From Alphaproteobacteria bacterium (GTDB lineage Bacteria > Pseudomonadota > Alphaproteobacteria > TMED109), in the NCBI GenBank assembly GCA_022819905.1, contig JAJEGJ010000001.1, positions 1 through 64,000 on the forward strand: DNA of 64,000 nucleotides. Direction: 5' to 3'. The notes beneath the pieces are model-generated. The model worked only from the letters and a program-made list of their open reading frames with translations. It did no database searches and was not told the origin of the DNA. Each line of letters starts with the position of its first letter. The stretch's first letter is position 1. Of the stretch, positions 42,412 through 50,872 are shown one piece after another. Made by a program: the position numbers and the translations under genes.

Positions 42412-43497
42412 TCAGGCGGCGAGCTTGCGTACCGCGTCCTCTTCCCATTCGATGCCAGTCCCTGGGCTGGTCGTCACCTGGGCGTAGCCATCCTGCACCT
42501 GCAGCGGTTCTGCGAGAAACGGCGTCGCCCAGTCGACGTACTCGAGCCAGTGGGCGCCCGGCGTCACGCGCATGAGGTGGGATGACACCTCGGGGAACAG
42601 GTGGGTCGACACGGGAAGCTGCGCGCCGTGGGCGACAGCGGCCGCGCGCAACCATCCTGTCACGCCGCCGATGCGCTGGACGTCCGGCATCACGAAGTCC
42701 GCCGCGTCGGCGGCAATCGCAGCCTGCAGGTCCGCCGGGCCGTAGAAGTTCTCGCCGATCTGAATCGGTGTGGCGACGGTTTCGCGGAGCTCCCGGCAGC
42801 CATCGTAGTCGTCGTAGGTGACCGGCTCCTCGAACCAGACCAGGCCGAGGTCGTCGAGCATCGGCAACCGCCGCAGCGCCTCCCGTCGCGACAGGCCCTG
42901 GTTGAAGTCGGACATGAGCAGACAGTCCTCGGGGATGGCTGCGCGCACCGCCTCGAACGCCGCGAGATCGCCGTCCGCGTGATCGCGCCCGAAGCGGATC
43001 TTCATCGCCCGGAAGCCGCCTTCGAGCAGCTCCACGGCCTGGGCGGCCACCGCGTCGGGTTCCATCAGGCCGAGGCCGTTGGAGTTGTAGGCGCGCACCG
43101 GGCCGGGCGTCCCCCCGAGGAGGGCGGCCAGCGGCAGGCCGGCGGCGCGGGCGCAGGCGTCCCAGGCGGCCATGTCGAAGCCCGAGATCGCCTGGAGCGC
43201 GATCCCCTGGGGCCCGTACAGGTTGAGCTCCTGCACCAGTTCGTCGTAGAGCGTCGCGGGCGTGCACGGCCGTCCCTTGACCTTGGCCTCGACCTCTTCG
43301 AGCACGGTCGCCTGCAGGCGCGCTCCGTTGGGCCGGTAGCCGAACAGGTAGCTGCGGCCGGTGACGCCTTCCTCGGTCAGCACGTCGATCAGCAGGAATG
43401 GAGCCTTTGCGAACGAGCCGATGCGGGTGGAGAGCGGGCGCTTCAGCGGGACTTCGACGACGCGCGTGGAGACCGAACGAATGGTGAGCGGGTGCAT
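42412..43497 (-). CDS. Mandelate racemase/muconate lactonizing enzyme family protein (enolase superfamily)
   Basis: At 361 aa, a mandelate-racemase-subgroup enzyme. Its residues match mandelate racemase numbering plus two: K166-x-R168, metal ligands D197, E223 and E249, the D272-H299 dyad, and E319 as electrophile. The usual second lysine is Arg168, so only the His-Asp base seems able to take the alpha proton. This fits a stereospecific acid-sugar dehydratase or epimerase more than a racemase. It ends a minus-strand run with a HisD-type dehydrogenase and an SDR, so sugar-acid or hydroxy-acid breakdown is likely. The substrate cannot be named. Confidence 0.85.
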   Translation of the reverse strand: MHPLTIRSVSTRVVEVPLKRPLSTRIGSFAKAPFLLIDVLTEEGVTGRSYLFGYRPNGARLQATVLEEVEAKVKGRPCTPATLYDELVQELNLYGPQGIALQAISGFDMAAWDACARAAGLPLAALLGGTPGPVRAYNSNGLGLMEPDAVAAQAVELLEGGFRAMKIRFGRDHADGDLAAFEAVRAAIPEDCLLMSDFNQGLSRREALRRLPMLDDLGLVWFEEPVTYDDYDGCRELRETVATPIQIGENFYGPADLQAAIAADAADFVMPDVQRIGGVTGWLRAAAVAHGAQLPVSTHLFPEVSSHLMRVTPGAHWLEYVDWATPFLAEPLQVQDGYAQVTTSPGTGIEWEEDAVRKLAA

Positions 43498-43546
43498 GCT
43501 TGCTCCTGAATCCGGGCGAGGGTGCCGGGCTGGCGGATGGTCTGGC

Positions 43547-44287
43547 TCAGTACGTGGTACGACCGCCCGAGAGATCGAAGGCCGCGGCGGTCGAGAACGA
43601 GCACTCCTCCGACGATAGCCACGCGATGAGGGCGGCGACTTCTTCAGGGCGCCCCATGCGACCGAGCGGGATACGCTCGACCATGTACTTCACCTGCGCT
43701 TCGGTGACCTGGCCCAGTATGGCCGTGTCAATCACCGCCGGCGTGATGCAGTTCACGAGTACGCCGCTGCCGGCCACTTCCTTGCCGAGCGCGCGCGTAA
43801 ACGTGATCACGCCGGCCTTCGACGCACTGTAGTGGGCGGCATTCGGGTTGCCTTCCTTGCCCGCGACGGACGCGATGTTGACGATCCGGCCGTAGCCCGA
43901 GCGCACCATGTGCGGCACGACCGCCCGGCAGCAGAGGAACGTTCCGGTCAGGTTGACTTCGATCACGCGTCGCCATTCGGCCGGGTCCGCTTCGGCGACC
44001 GGAGCGATGTCGCCGGCGATACCCGCGCAGTTCACGAGGATGTCGACACGTCCGTGCCGCTCCGCCGCCGCCGCCGCGGCGGCGGCCACGGCGTCATCGT
44101 CGGCGACGCTGAGGACCGTTGCCGTCCCCCCGGTGCTGTCGGCGGTCTCCGCCAGACCTTCGGCGGCGGCGTCCCAAAGTTCGAGAGCGGCCCCGTCCGC
44201 GCCGAGACGCTTCGCCGTTGCGCGGCCGATGCCACTCGCGGCGCCCGTCACGACGGCGACGCGGCCCTTCAGATCGATCTGGTTCAT
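43547..44287 (-). CDS. Short-chain dehydrogenase/reductase
   Basis: A 246-aa classical SDR with the cofactor motif TGAASGIG (14-21), NCAG (86-89) and a complete active site S140, Y153, K157 (YSASK). The acidic residue D39 after the second strand (ELWDA) favours NAD+ over NADP+. LSGGRTTY closes the chain, as in 3-oxoacyl-ACP reductase-like SDRs. AAGGAG precedes the ATG at 44287. It sits 49 bp upstream of the enolase-superfamily gene and probably acts in the same catabolic route, oxidising a secondary alcohol. Confidence 0.88.
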   Translation of the reverse strand: MNQIDLKGRVAVVTGAASGIGRATAKRLGADGAALELWDAAAEGLAETADSTGGTATVLSVADDDAVAAAAAAAAERHGRVDILVNCAGIAGDIAPVAEADPAEWRRVIEVNLTGTFLCCRAVVPHMVRSGYGRIVNIASVAGKEGNPNAAHYSASKAGVITFTRALGKEVAGSGVLVNCITPAVIDTAILGQVTEAQVKYMVERIPLGRMGRPEEVAALIAWLSSEECSFSTAAAFDLSGGRTTY

Positions 44288-44548
44288 GGACAACTCCTTG
44301 TCTTGATCAGGGTGCCTGCAGCCCCCTGTCAGCGGCTGGGAAGGCAGCGGTGCGGGCTCGTCCGTTCGAGTACTGGGTCCGGTCCCCGCGAGCGACTGCA
44401 GTTCGGTGCTCGGGCCGGCGGCGTGGCGGAGTTTCGCATGCCCGGGCGGGCCGCGCACCCGGAACCCGCCGACCAGCGAGGCTGCCGCGCCGGCCGCCCG
44501 AACCGACTAGGGGGACCACTGCAACGGTATGGATGCAATTGCGGCGGG

Positions 44549-45862
44549 CTAGTCGGCGCCTGGCAGCGCCTCCAACCCCCGGATGTTCATCCCTCCATAC
44601 CGACGCAGACGGATGTCCGCCTGCTCCTTGTGGCCGGCAAAGTGTTCGAGGGCGCAGAGCCGGGAGCAGTACTGGCCGACCGCGACCGAGGCTTCCTCGG
44701 AAATTCGCTGGTAGGTGCATGTCTTGATGAACTTGCCGACCCACAGACCGCCGGTGTACCTGGCCGCCCCACGAGTCGGGAGCGTGTGGTTGGTGCCGAT
44801 CACCTTGTCGCCGTACGACACGTTGGTCTCAGGGCCGAGAAAGAGCGCCCCGTAGTTCGTCAGTCGGTCGAGAAAGTACTGCGGGTCCCGGGTCATCACC
44901 TGGACGTGCTCGGCCGCGATGGCGTCGGCCACCGTAATCATTTCGTCGTACCCGTCGCACACGATCACCTGGCCATAGTCCCGCCAAGCCTGCCCGGCGG
45001 TTTCAGCCGTGGCCAGGGTTTCGAGCTGCCGTTCGACCTCCGTCAGCGTGTCTCGGGCTAGGGCCTCCGAATTCGTCAGCAGGATGGCCGGGGAAGTCGG
45101 TCCGTGTTCGGCCTGCCCGAGCAGGTCGGCCGCGCACAGCTCCCCGTCGACGGAGTCGTCGGCGATGACCAGCGTCTCGGTGGGGCCGGCGAAGAGATCG
45201 ATGCCGACGCGTCCGAACAGTTGCCGCTTGGCCTCGGCGACGAACATGTTGCCCGGCCCGACGAGCATGTCGACCGGAGCGATCGATTCGGTACCTAGTG
45301 CCATGGCGCCGACCGCCTGCACGCCGCCAAGGCAGTAGATCTCGTCAGCTCCGCCGAGGTCCTGGGCAACGACGATCGCCGGATTCGGCTCGCCCTCGTA
45401 GGGTGGCGCGCACGTGATGATCCGCTTCACGCCCGCGACCTTGGCCGTCACCACGCTCATGTGTGCCGAAGCGACCATCGGATATTTGCCGCCGGGAACG
45501 TAGGATCCGACGCTGTTGACAGGGATGTTCTTGTGGCCGAGCACGACGCCCGGCATGGTCTCGTGCTCCACGTCGCGCAGCGCATCCAGCTGGATCGAGG
45601 CAAAGTTGCGGATCTGGGCCTGCGCGAATTCGATGTCGGCGCGTTCGCGCGCGCTCACGCGGGCGTAGCAGGCGTCGATGGCCGCCCGATCGAGGCGGAA
45701 CGTTTCCGGCGACCACCGGTCAAAGCGTTCCGAGTATTCGCGCACGGCGGCGTCCCCGCGCGTTTCGATCTGGGCCAGAATGTCCTCGACCGTCTGCCGT
45801 ACCTTGGCGTCGGCATCCGCCTTGGCGTCGTCGCTGATCCCGGTCTTGAGGTGACGGGCCAT
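44549..45862 (-). CDS. Histidinol dehydrogenase-family protein, probably catabolic
   Basis: A 437-aa member of the HisD fold. The zinc-site Gln and His are in [10 protein letters not shown], the catalytic Glu-His pair in [12 protein letters not shown], and the C-terminal zinc His in [27 protein letters not shown] and [16 protein letters not shown] are family motifs. No other his genes are near and it lies among acid-sugar enzymes. It therefore resembles the HisD paralogues that oxidise other primary alcohols to carboxylates in two steps (for example sulfopropanediol dehydrogenase HpsN). The ATG at 45862 is chosen; a longer upstream frame crosses the divergent promoter. The substrate is unknown. 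Confidence 0.83.
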   Translation of the reverse strand: MARHLKTGISDDAKADADAKVRQTVEDILAQIETRGDAAVREYSERFDRWSPETFRLDRAAIDACYARVSARERADIEFAQAQIRNFASIQLDALRDVEHETMPGVVLGHKNIPVNSVGSYVPGGKYPMVASAHMSVVTAKVAGVKRIITCAPPYEGEPNPAIVVAQDLGGADEIYCLGGVQAVGAMALGTESIAPVDMLVGPGNMFVAEAKRQLFGRVGIDLFAGPTETLVIADDSVDGELCAADLLGQAEHGPTSPAILLTNSEALARDTLTEVERQLETLATAETAGQAWRDYGQVIVCDGYDEMITVADAIAAEHVQVMTRDPQYFLDRLTNYGALFLGPETNVSYGDKVIGTNHTLPTRGAARYTGGLWVGKFIKTCTYQRISEEASVAVGQYCSRLCALEHFAGHKEQADIRLRRYGGMNIRGLEALPGAD

Positions 45863-45886
45863 GATGCGTGTCCAGGGATTGAATCG

Positions 45887-45919
45887 GCCGGCGATCGTAG
45901 CACGCCATCGTGCGCCGGC
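45887..45919. promoter_or_regulatory. Inverted repeat in the divergent promoter of the HisD-like and SDR genes
   Basis: GCCGGCG and CGCCGGC, perfect 7-bp arms 19 bp apart, fill the 71-bp space between divergent starts at 45862 and 45934. GCAC/GTGC adds an inner dyad. It could bind a regulator that controls both directions. Confidence 0.35.
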
Positions 45920-45933
45920 TTCGGGAGAGAAGG

Positions 45934-46704
45934 ATGATCGAGACTGACCGAAAGGCGCAGGGACTGCCGGTCTGGGCCCAGGGACTGGATGGCCAGGTTG
46001 CGCTGGTGACCGGCGCCGGGCGCGGCCTGGGCCGGGCGTGTGCGCTGGCATTGGCCGAGGCGGGCGCGGCGGTCGTCGCGGTGGCCCGGACCGAGGCGGA
46101 TCTTCAACGTCTGGCCAGCGAGGCGGCGGCGCCGGTCGAGACCTGGGTCGAGGACGTGACCGACGAAGGCCTACTGGACCGCATTGAAGGGATGGACCGC
46201 CTCGACGTGCTGGTGAACAACGCCGGCACGAATCGGCCGCAACCGTTTCCGGAGGTCACCGACGCGGCCCTTGACCTCCTGCTGGATCTCAACGTGCGTT
46301 CTGCTTTCCGGGTGGCCCGAAGTGCCGCCCGCGTGATGCTTCGCAGAAAATCCGGGTCGATCATCCACATGAGTTCGCAGATGGGTCACGTGGGCGCCGC
46401 CGATCGGACCGTGTACTGCATGACGAAGCATGCAATCGAGGGCCTCACCAAGGCCATGGGCGTCGAGCTCGGACCGCAGGGGATTCGGGTCAATGCGGTG
46501 GCTCCGACGTTCATCGAGACACCAATGACGCGTCCCTACTTGGAGGATCCCGCCTTCGCCGAGTTCGTCCGCAACATGATCAAGATGAACCGGTACGGCA
46601 GCGTCGACGATGTTGCCGCAGCCGTCCTCTATCTGGCCTCCCCGGCATCGAGCATCGTGAACGGTACGAGCCTCAGGGTCGACGGCGGCTGGACTGCGCA
46701 CTGA
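45934..46704 (+). CDS. Short-chain dehydrogenase/reductase
   Basis: A 256-aa SDR with TGAGRGLG (26-33), NNAG (95-98), S147/S148, Y161 and K165 (YCMTK). [20 protein letters not shown] resembles gluconate 5-dehydrogenase and related polyol/keto-acid SDRs. Residue R52 after strand 2 (VAVARTE) suggests NADP preference, opposite to the SDR at 43547. GGGAGAGAAGG precedes the ATG at 45934. It is divergent from the HisD-type gene, convergent with the PdxA-type gene. Confidence 0.87.
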   Translation: MIETDRKAQGLPVWAQGLDGQVALVTGAGRGLGRACALALAEAGAAVVAVARTEADLQRLASEAAAPVETWVEDVTDEGLLDRIEGMDRLDVLVNNAGTNRPQPFPEVTDAALDLLLDLNVRSAFRVARSAARVMLRRKSGSIIHMSSQMGHVGAADRTVYCMTKHAIEGLTKAMGVELGPQGIRVNAVAPTFIETPMTRPYLEDPAFAEFVRNMIKMNRYGSVDDVAAAVLYLASPASSIVNGTSLRVDGGWTAH

Positions 46705-46788
46705 TCGCGGCAGCCCGCTCTTCACTGCCCGTCAGTCGCCGGGGGCACGAATCAGGCGACACGGAGGTCCAGACCACGGCCTGCGGCT

Positions 46789-47772
46789 TCAATCAGGTCC
46801 CGGCGTCCCGGCCAGTCGGTCGGCATAGGCAAGCGCCGCGTGCAGGTTGTCGGGTCTCGCGACACCCTGCCAGGCAATGTCGAAAGCGGTCCCATGGTCG
46901 ACCGAGACACGGAGAATCGGAAGCCCCAGCGTCACGTTCACCGCCGCATCGAACGCGTTCAACTTGACCGGGATGTGTCCTTGGTCATGGTACTGGGCCA
47001 CCACCAGATCGGCTTCGCCTGCTGCCGCCAACCGGAACACCGTGTCCGGCGGGTGCGGTCCAGTGACGTCAAGGCCCGTGGCCCGAGCCTGCGCCACAGC
47101 GGGCGCGATTTCTGCCTCGTCCTCCGATCCGAGGATTCCGCCCTCGCCGGCATGGGGGTTGAGGCCAGCGACCCGAATCCGCGGCTCACGGATACCCATC
47201 CGCCGGAAGTGACGCGCACCAGTGTGGATCGCGTCGAGAATTCGCGCTGTGCGGACCCGATCAATTGCCACCTGGAGTGGAACGTGTGCCGAGACATGGA
47301 TCACGGCGAAGTCCGGGGCCGCCAGCAGCATGAAGGGATCATCGACACCGCACAGATGGGCGAGCAGGCCGGTGTGCCCGTCGTACGGATGGCCGGCGAG
47401 GTGGAGCGCCTCCTTGGAAATGGGGGCGGTCACGATGACATCGATCGAGCCGGCGCGGGCCAGTTCCACGGCTCGCACCACTGCGGCATGGCTCGCGGCT
47501 CCGCCGGCGGCCGAGGCGGTGCCGACCGGAGCGGGCCCGTCGGTGGCGCCGGTGTCCTCGAGATCGCACGTCGCGGCAGGATTCGAGCCGCGCCCGAACG
47601 CCTGCTCCGCGCGCCGAAGGGCGGCGATGTCGCCGACGATGACGATCCGGCACCGCGTTTCCGACGGGAGAGCCGCCAGGGCCTTGACGACGATTTCCGG
47701 CCCGATTCCTCCGGGATCACCCAGCGTGACGCCGAACCGCGGCAAACGGGAGGATCGGGTTGCGTCAGGCAT
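46789..47772 (-). CDS. pdxA: PdxA-family 4-hydroxythreonine-4-phosphate dehydrogenase (or PdxA2-type)
   Basis: A 327-aa metal- and NAD-dependent dehydrogenase. FGVTLGDPGGIGPEI is the N-terminal signature, HPYDGHTGLLAHL holds a metal histidine, and LNPHAGEGGILGSED and VAQYHDQGHIPVK hold the others. PdxA works in pyridoxal phosphate synthesis. Close paralogues (PdxA2) oxidise 4-phospho-threonate or erythronate in sugar-acid catabolism, usually beside a DUF1537 kinase, which is not seen here. The neighbours are catabolic dehydrogenases rather than ksgA or surA, so either role is possible. Confidence 0.85.
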   Translation of the reverse strand: MPDATRSSRLPRFGVTLGDPGGIGPEIVVKALAALPSETRCRIVIVGDIAALRRAEQAFGRGSNPAATCDLEDTGATDGPAPVGTASAAGGAASHAAVVRAVELARAGSIDVIVTAPISKEALHLAGHPYDGHTGLLAHLCGVDDPFMLLAAPDFAVIHVSAHVPLQVAIDRVRTARILDAIHTGARHFRRMGIREPRIRVAGLNPHAGEGGILGSEDEAEIAPAVAQARATGLDVTGPHPPDTVFRLAAAGEADLVVAQYHDQGHIPVKLNAFDAAVNVTLGLPILRVSVDHGTAFDIAWQGVARPDNLHAALAYADRLAGTPGPD

Positions 47773-48076
47773 CGAGCGGGCCCAGGTTGAACGTGCGGGG
47801 CATCGGCCCTGCGCATCGACTATACGGCGGAGCGCGGCAACACGACCCGGTTCCGGAATGATCGTGCCGGATGTGCTTGAGCCATGTTCGGCAGGGGCGG
47901 TTCAGCCCCGATGCCGCCGAGTCCGTTGAGCGGTTCGCACGAATGCCATGACTTGCAGCGCGGACCAGAATAGGATTTGATCCGGTTGCTCACGTGCCGT
48001 TGCCGGCAGAGTTGAGCCGGCATCAGGCCGGCGCGCGGCGACCCGCCCGGGGTCGGCGCTTAATCGCCGGTTTCGT
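47773..48076. other. Intergenic region upstream of tRNA-Glu
   Basis: 304 bp between pdxA and tRNA-Glu. No frame is convincing and no clear promoter could be matched, although the tRNA promoter must lie in its right part. Confidence 0.4.
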
Positions 48077-48152
48077 GTCCCCTTCGTCTAGTGGTCCAGG
48101 ACGCCGCCCTTTCACGGCGGAAACACGGGTTCGAGTCCCGTAGGGGGCACCA
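48077..48152 (+). tRNA. tRNA-Glu (anticodon TTC)
   Basis: A complete cloverleaf: acceptor stem GTCCCCT/AGGGGGC, D-arm with AGTGGTCCAGGAC, anticodon stem CCGCC/GGCGG with loop CTTTCAC giving anticodon TTC, and T-arm CGGGTTCGAGTCCCG. The CCA end is encoded (48150-48152). No integrase or duplicated 3' end is nearby. Confidence 0.97.
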
Positions 48153-48323
48153 CAGGCCGCCGCCTTTGTCCAATTACCAAGCCGGCCTCGCGCCGGTTGC
48201 CTGCCGGTGGGGCAGGGAGCGGCGCTGCGGGCATTCGCGGGTCGGGTTGGCCGCGGCACGAACACCTGTATGTGAATGGCCCAGCCGCACTGGCCGGCGG
48301 CGCACAGATCAAGAAAGTCGAAA

Positions 48324-48352
48324 TTGGGTGCCGGGTCCGGCTGCGCTATGGT
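48324..48352 (+). promoter_or_regulatory. Possible sigma70-like promoter of the RraA-aldolase operon
   Basis: TTGGGT (48324-48329) and TATGGT (48347-48352) with a 17-bp spacer lie 47 bp before the ATG at 48399. The boxes are moderate matches. Confidence 0.4.
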
Positions 48353-48398
48353 GTCGCGGTCACCAGAGGGCCGTGACCGTGTTCTCCAGTATGTTTTC

Positions 48399-49082
48399 AT
48401 GATCGGCGACCCGCTCGCCCTCCGGATTCACACGCCGGTCGGCCGGGCAACGCCGGAGCAGGTCGCGGCCGTAACTGGCGCGCCAACCAGTTTCCTCGCC
48501 GATGCTCAACAGGGCTGGAACTGCATGGACGTGGGGATTCGGCCGCTCGACCCGGACATGCGTTTTGCCGGCATTGCCGTCACGGCTTCCGGCGGACCGC
48601 GGGACATTCTTGCGGCGGTGGCGGCACTTGATGTTGTGGCGCCGGGCGACGTCCTGGTGCTGGCAACCGGGCGCGATGAGAGCGGGGCCGTAATCGGCGA
48701 CCATTACGCCGCGGTCGCCAAGCAGAAAGGCGTGGTTGGGATCGTCACCGACGGCTTGGTGCGTGATGCGGCGGGTATCCGCGCCAAAGGCCCTCCGACG
48801 TTTTCGCGGGGACTCCGGCCGAACGGCGGGTACCGCAACGGACCGGGGGAGCTCAACGGCCCCGTCAGCGTAGGCGACGTGGTCGTGCAGCCGGGAGACA
48901 TCGTGGTGGCTGACGAAGATGGCGTGGTGGTGGTGCCCCGCGTCCAGGCTGAACGGGTGATCTCTGCTCTGGCGGACGTGCAGGCGAAGGAAGACGCGCT
49001 TGAGGAGCGGATTGCTCGCGGCGAGGTCACCACCATGTGGGACCGTGCCCGCTACGTGGAACGCGGCGTCGAAGAGATTTGA
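48399..49082 (+). CDS. RraA-like/4-hydroxy-4-methyl-2-oxoglutarate aldolase family protein
   Basis: A 227-aa protein of the RraA/HMG-CHA aldolase group. TDGLVRDAAGI carries the Arg-Asp pair of the class II pyruvate aldolases, and VQPGDIVVADEDGVVVVP is the family signature. Such enzymes split 4-hydroxy-2-oxo acids or decarboxylate oxaloacetate; true RraA (RNase E inhibitor) lacks the aldolase residues. The start at 48399 has only a weak ribosome-binding site. It leads a three-gene operon with a 2-hydroxyacid dehydrogenase (11 bp) and an HpcH-type aldolase, which supports a catabolic role. Confidence 0.84.
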   Translation: MIGDPLALRIHTPVGRATPEQVAAVTGAPTSFLADAQQGWNCMDVGIRPLDPDMRFAGIAVTASGGPRDILAAVAALDVVAPGDVLVLATGRDESGAVIGDHYAAVAKQKGVVGIVTDGLVRDAAGIRAKGPPTFSRGLRPNGGYRNGPGELNGPVSVGDVVVQPGDIVVADEDGVVVVPRVQAERVISALADVQAKEDALEERIARGEVTTMWDRARYVERGVEEI

Positions 49083-49093
49083 GGGACGAGAAT

Positions 49094-50074
49094 ATGGCGA
49101 ATCAGCGCAAAGTGATGCTGGTGCAGGGCATGCCGGCCGCGGGACGATCCCTTCTTGAGGCCCGCGACGACGTCCTGGTCGAGGAGTGCTCCAACGACGA
49201 GCTCGATACGCTTCTCGAGCGGATGAGTGATGTCGCTGCAGTGACCCTGCGCACGACCATCTGTGACCGGAAATTCATTGAGGCGGCGCCGAAGCTGGAA
49301 GCGGTGGCGCGCTTTGGCGTCGGTTACGACTCCGTGGACGTCGAGGCGCTGACCGAGCGTGGCATTCCGCTGCTGATTGCCGGCGAAGCCAACTCAAGGT
49401 CGGTCGCGGAGCACGCCGTCTTCATGATGATGGCGCTTGCCAAGCGCTCCCTCCAATACCACGGTGCGGTGCAGGGGCGCCGCTTCCAGGATCGGTTCGG
49501 GACTGAGCGGGACAACACCGAATTGTTCCGAAAGCGGCTGCTGGTGATCGGGTTCGGCCGAATTGGCACCCGCACGACGTCGATTGGCAAGGGACTTGGA
49601 ATGGCGGTCGACGTCTTCGATCCCTACGTCGAGGACGCTGCCGTGGAACGGGCTGGCGCCCGCCGCGTTGCGCGCCTGGAGGAGGCGCTGCCGACGGCGG
49701 ATTTTGTCACCGTCCACTGTCCCCGGAATGCCGAGACCGAAGGCCTGATCGGTGCCGCCGAGCTCGGTCTGATGAAGCCGACGGCCATCCTCGTCAATAC
49801 TGCCCGCGGGGGAATCATCGACGAGGAAGCGCTGGTCGAAACACTCCGGGGTGGCGGAATTCGTGCAGCAGGCCTTGACGTCTTCGATCTGGAACCGCCG
49901 CCGGACGACCATCCCCTTCTCGATCTCGAAAACGTGCTGTTTTCACCGCACGTGGCCGGTGTAACCAACGAGTCCATGCGTGCCATGGCGGAAGTCACCT
50001 GTCAGAACGTGTTGGACGCGTTCGACGGCCGGATCAAGGCCGGGCACATCGTCAATCCCGAAGTACTGGAGTAG
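49094..50074 (+). CDS. D-isomer-specific 2-hydroxyacid dehydrogenase
   Basis: A 326-aa NAD-dependent dehydrogenase of the D-3-phosphoglycerate/glyoxylate reductase type. FGVGYDSVD is the substrate-domain motif, GFGRIGTRT the nucleotide site, NTARGGIIDEEAL carries the catalytic Arg, and SPHVAGVT the catalytic His. No ACT domain follows, so it is not a regulated SerA. GAGGGACGAG precedes the ATG. It lies between two aldolase-type genes, 5 bp from the next, and may reduce an alpha-keto acid or oxidise a D-hydroxy acid in that route. Confidence 0.87.
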   Translation: MANQRKVMLVQGMPAAGRSLLEARDDVLVEECSNDELDTLLERMSDVAAVTLRTTICDRKFIEAAPKLEAVARFGVGYDSVDVEALTERGIPLLIAGEANSRSVAEHAVFMMMALAKRSLQYHGAVQGRRFQDRFGTERDNTELFRKRLLVIGFGRIGTRTTSIGKGLGMAVDVFDPYVEDAAVERAGARRVARLEEALPTADFVTVHCPRNAETEGLIGAAELGLMKPTAILVNTARGGIIDEEALVETLRGGGIRAAGLDVFDLEPPPDDHPLLDLENVLFSPHVAGVTNESMRAMAEVTCQNVLDAFDGRIKAGHIVNPEVLE

Positions 50075-50079
50075 CAACC

Positions 50080-50850
50080 ATGCGCGAGAACGCCGTTCAG
50101 AAAATTTGGCAGGAAGGCGGCGCCGTTGTGAACGGTTGGCTTGCCATTCCGAACAGCTTCGCTGCCGAGGTCATGGGGGGATGCGGATGGGACTCCGTGA
50201 CCATCGACCTGCAGCATGGACTGAGCGATTTTTCCGACACCGTGCAGATGTTGCAGGCGCTGTCGACTACCCCGGTGACGCCCCTCACGCGGGTCCCGAC
50301 GCTGGAACCCGGAATCATTGGAAGGCTTCTCGACGCCGGGAGCTACGGCATCATCTGTCCGATGGTCAACACGCCCGAGCAGTGCGCGCAGCTGGTTTCC
50401 TACTGCAAGTACACCCCTGAGGGGGCCCGAAGCTTCGGCCCGATTCGGGCTGCGATCTACGGCGGTCCCGATTACCTCGACAAGGCGAACGAGACCATTC
50501 TGGCAATCGCGATGGTCGAGACTGCGGAAGCCGTCGCGAACGTGGACGCAATCGTCGCCACGCCGGGCCTCGACGGAATCTACGTGGGCCCGTCGGACCT
50601 CGCGCTGTCGCTCGGCGAGAGGCCGCAGATGGATACCGACAATCCAGTCGTCACCGAGGCGATGGCGACCATTCTGGCAGCGGCCAAGCGGGCCGGAGTA
50701 CCGGCGGGACTGCATTGCCTCAGCCCGGAGTATTCCCTGCAGAAGATTCGCGAAGGGTTCCAGTTCGTTTCGATCGCGAATGACACGCGCATCCTGACGG
50801 CCGCCGCGCAGGAGCAGATTGCTACCGTCAGGCAGGGTCTCGCCGACTGA
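50080..50850 (+). CDS. HpcH/HpaI-family aldolase
   Basis: A 256-aa class II pyruvate aldolase. H46 is the base, R71 binds the pyruvate carboxylate, and E147 and D173 are the metal ligands, all close to HpaI numbering (45, 70, 149, 175). Residue 45 is Gln (DLQHG) where HpaI has Glu (DxEHA/G), a variant I believe is common in one branch of the family. It would cleave a 4-hydroxy-2-oxo or 2-keto-3-deoxy acid to pyruvate (or a pyruvate analogue) and an aldehyde. Five bp after the dehydrogenase gene; argS follows after 22 bp. Confidence 0.86.
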   Translation: MRENAVQKIWQEGGAVVNGWLAIPNSFAAEVMGGCGWDSVTIDLQHGLSDFSDTVQMLQALSTTPVTPLTRVPTLEPGIIGRLLDAGSYGIICPMVNTPEQCAQLVSYCKYTPEGARSFGPIRAAIYGGPDYLDKANETILAIAMVETAEAVANVDAIVATPGLDGIYVGPSDLALSLGERPQMDTDNPVVTEAMATILAAAKRAGVPAGLHCLSPEYSLQKIREGFQFVSIANDTRILTAAAQEQIATVRQGLAD

Positions 50851-50872
50851 AGTTGCCGCACCGCCGGGAGAC

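Noticed and set aside
44549-45862. HisD of histidine biosynthesis
   Set aside because: No other his gene is near, and the neighbours are catabolic dehydrogenases, a dehydratase and aldolases, so a HisD paralogue fits better.
48077-48152. tRNA-Glu as a phage or island attachment site
   Set aside because: No integrase, no repeated tRNA 3' end and no foreign-looking DNA is seen near it.
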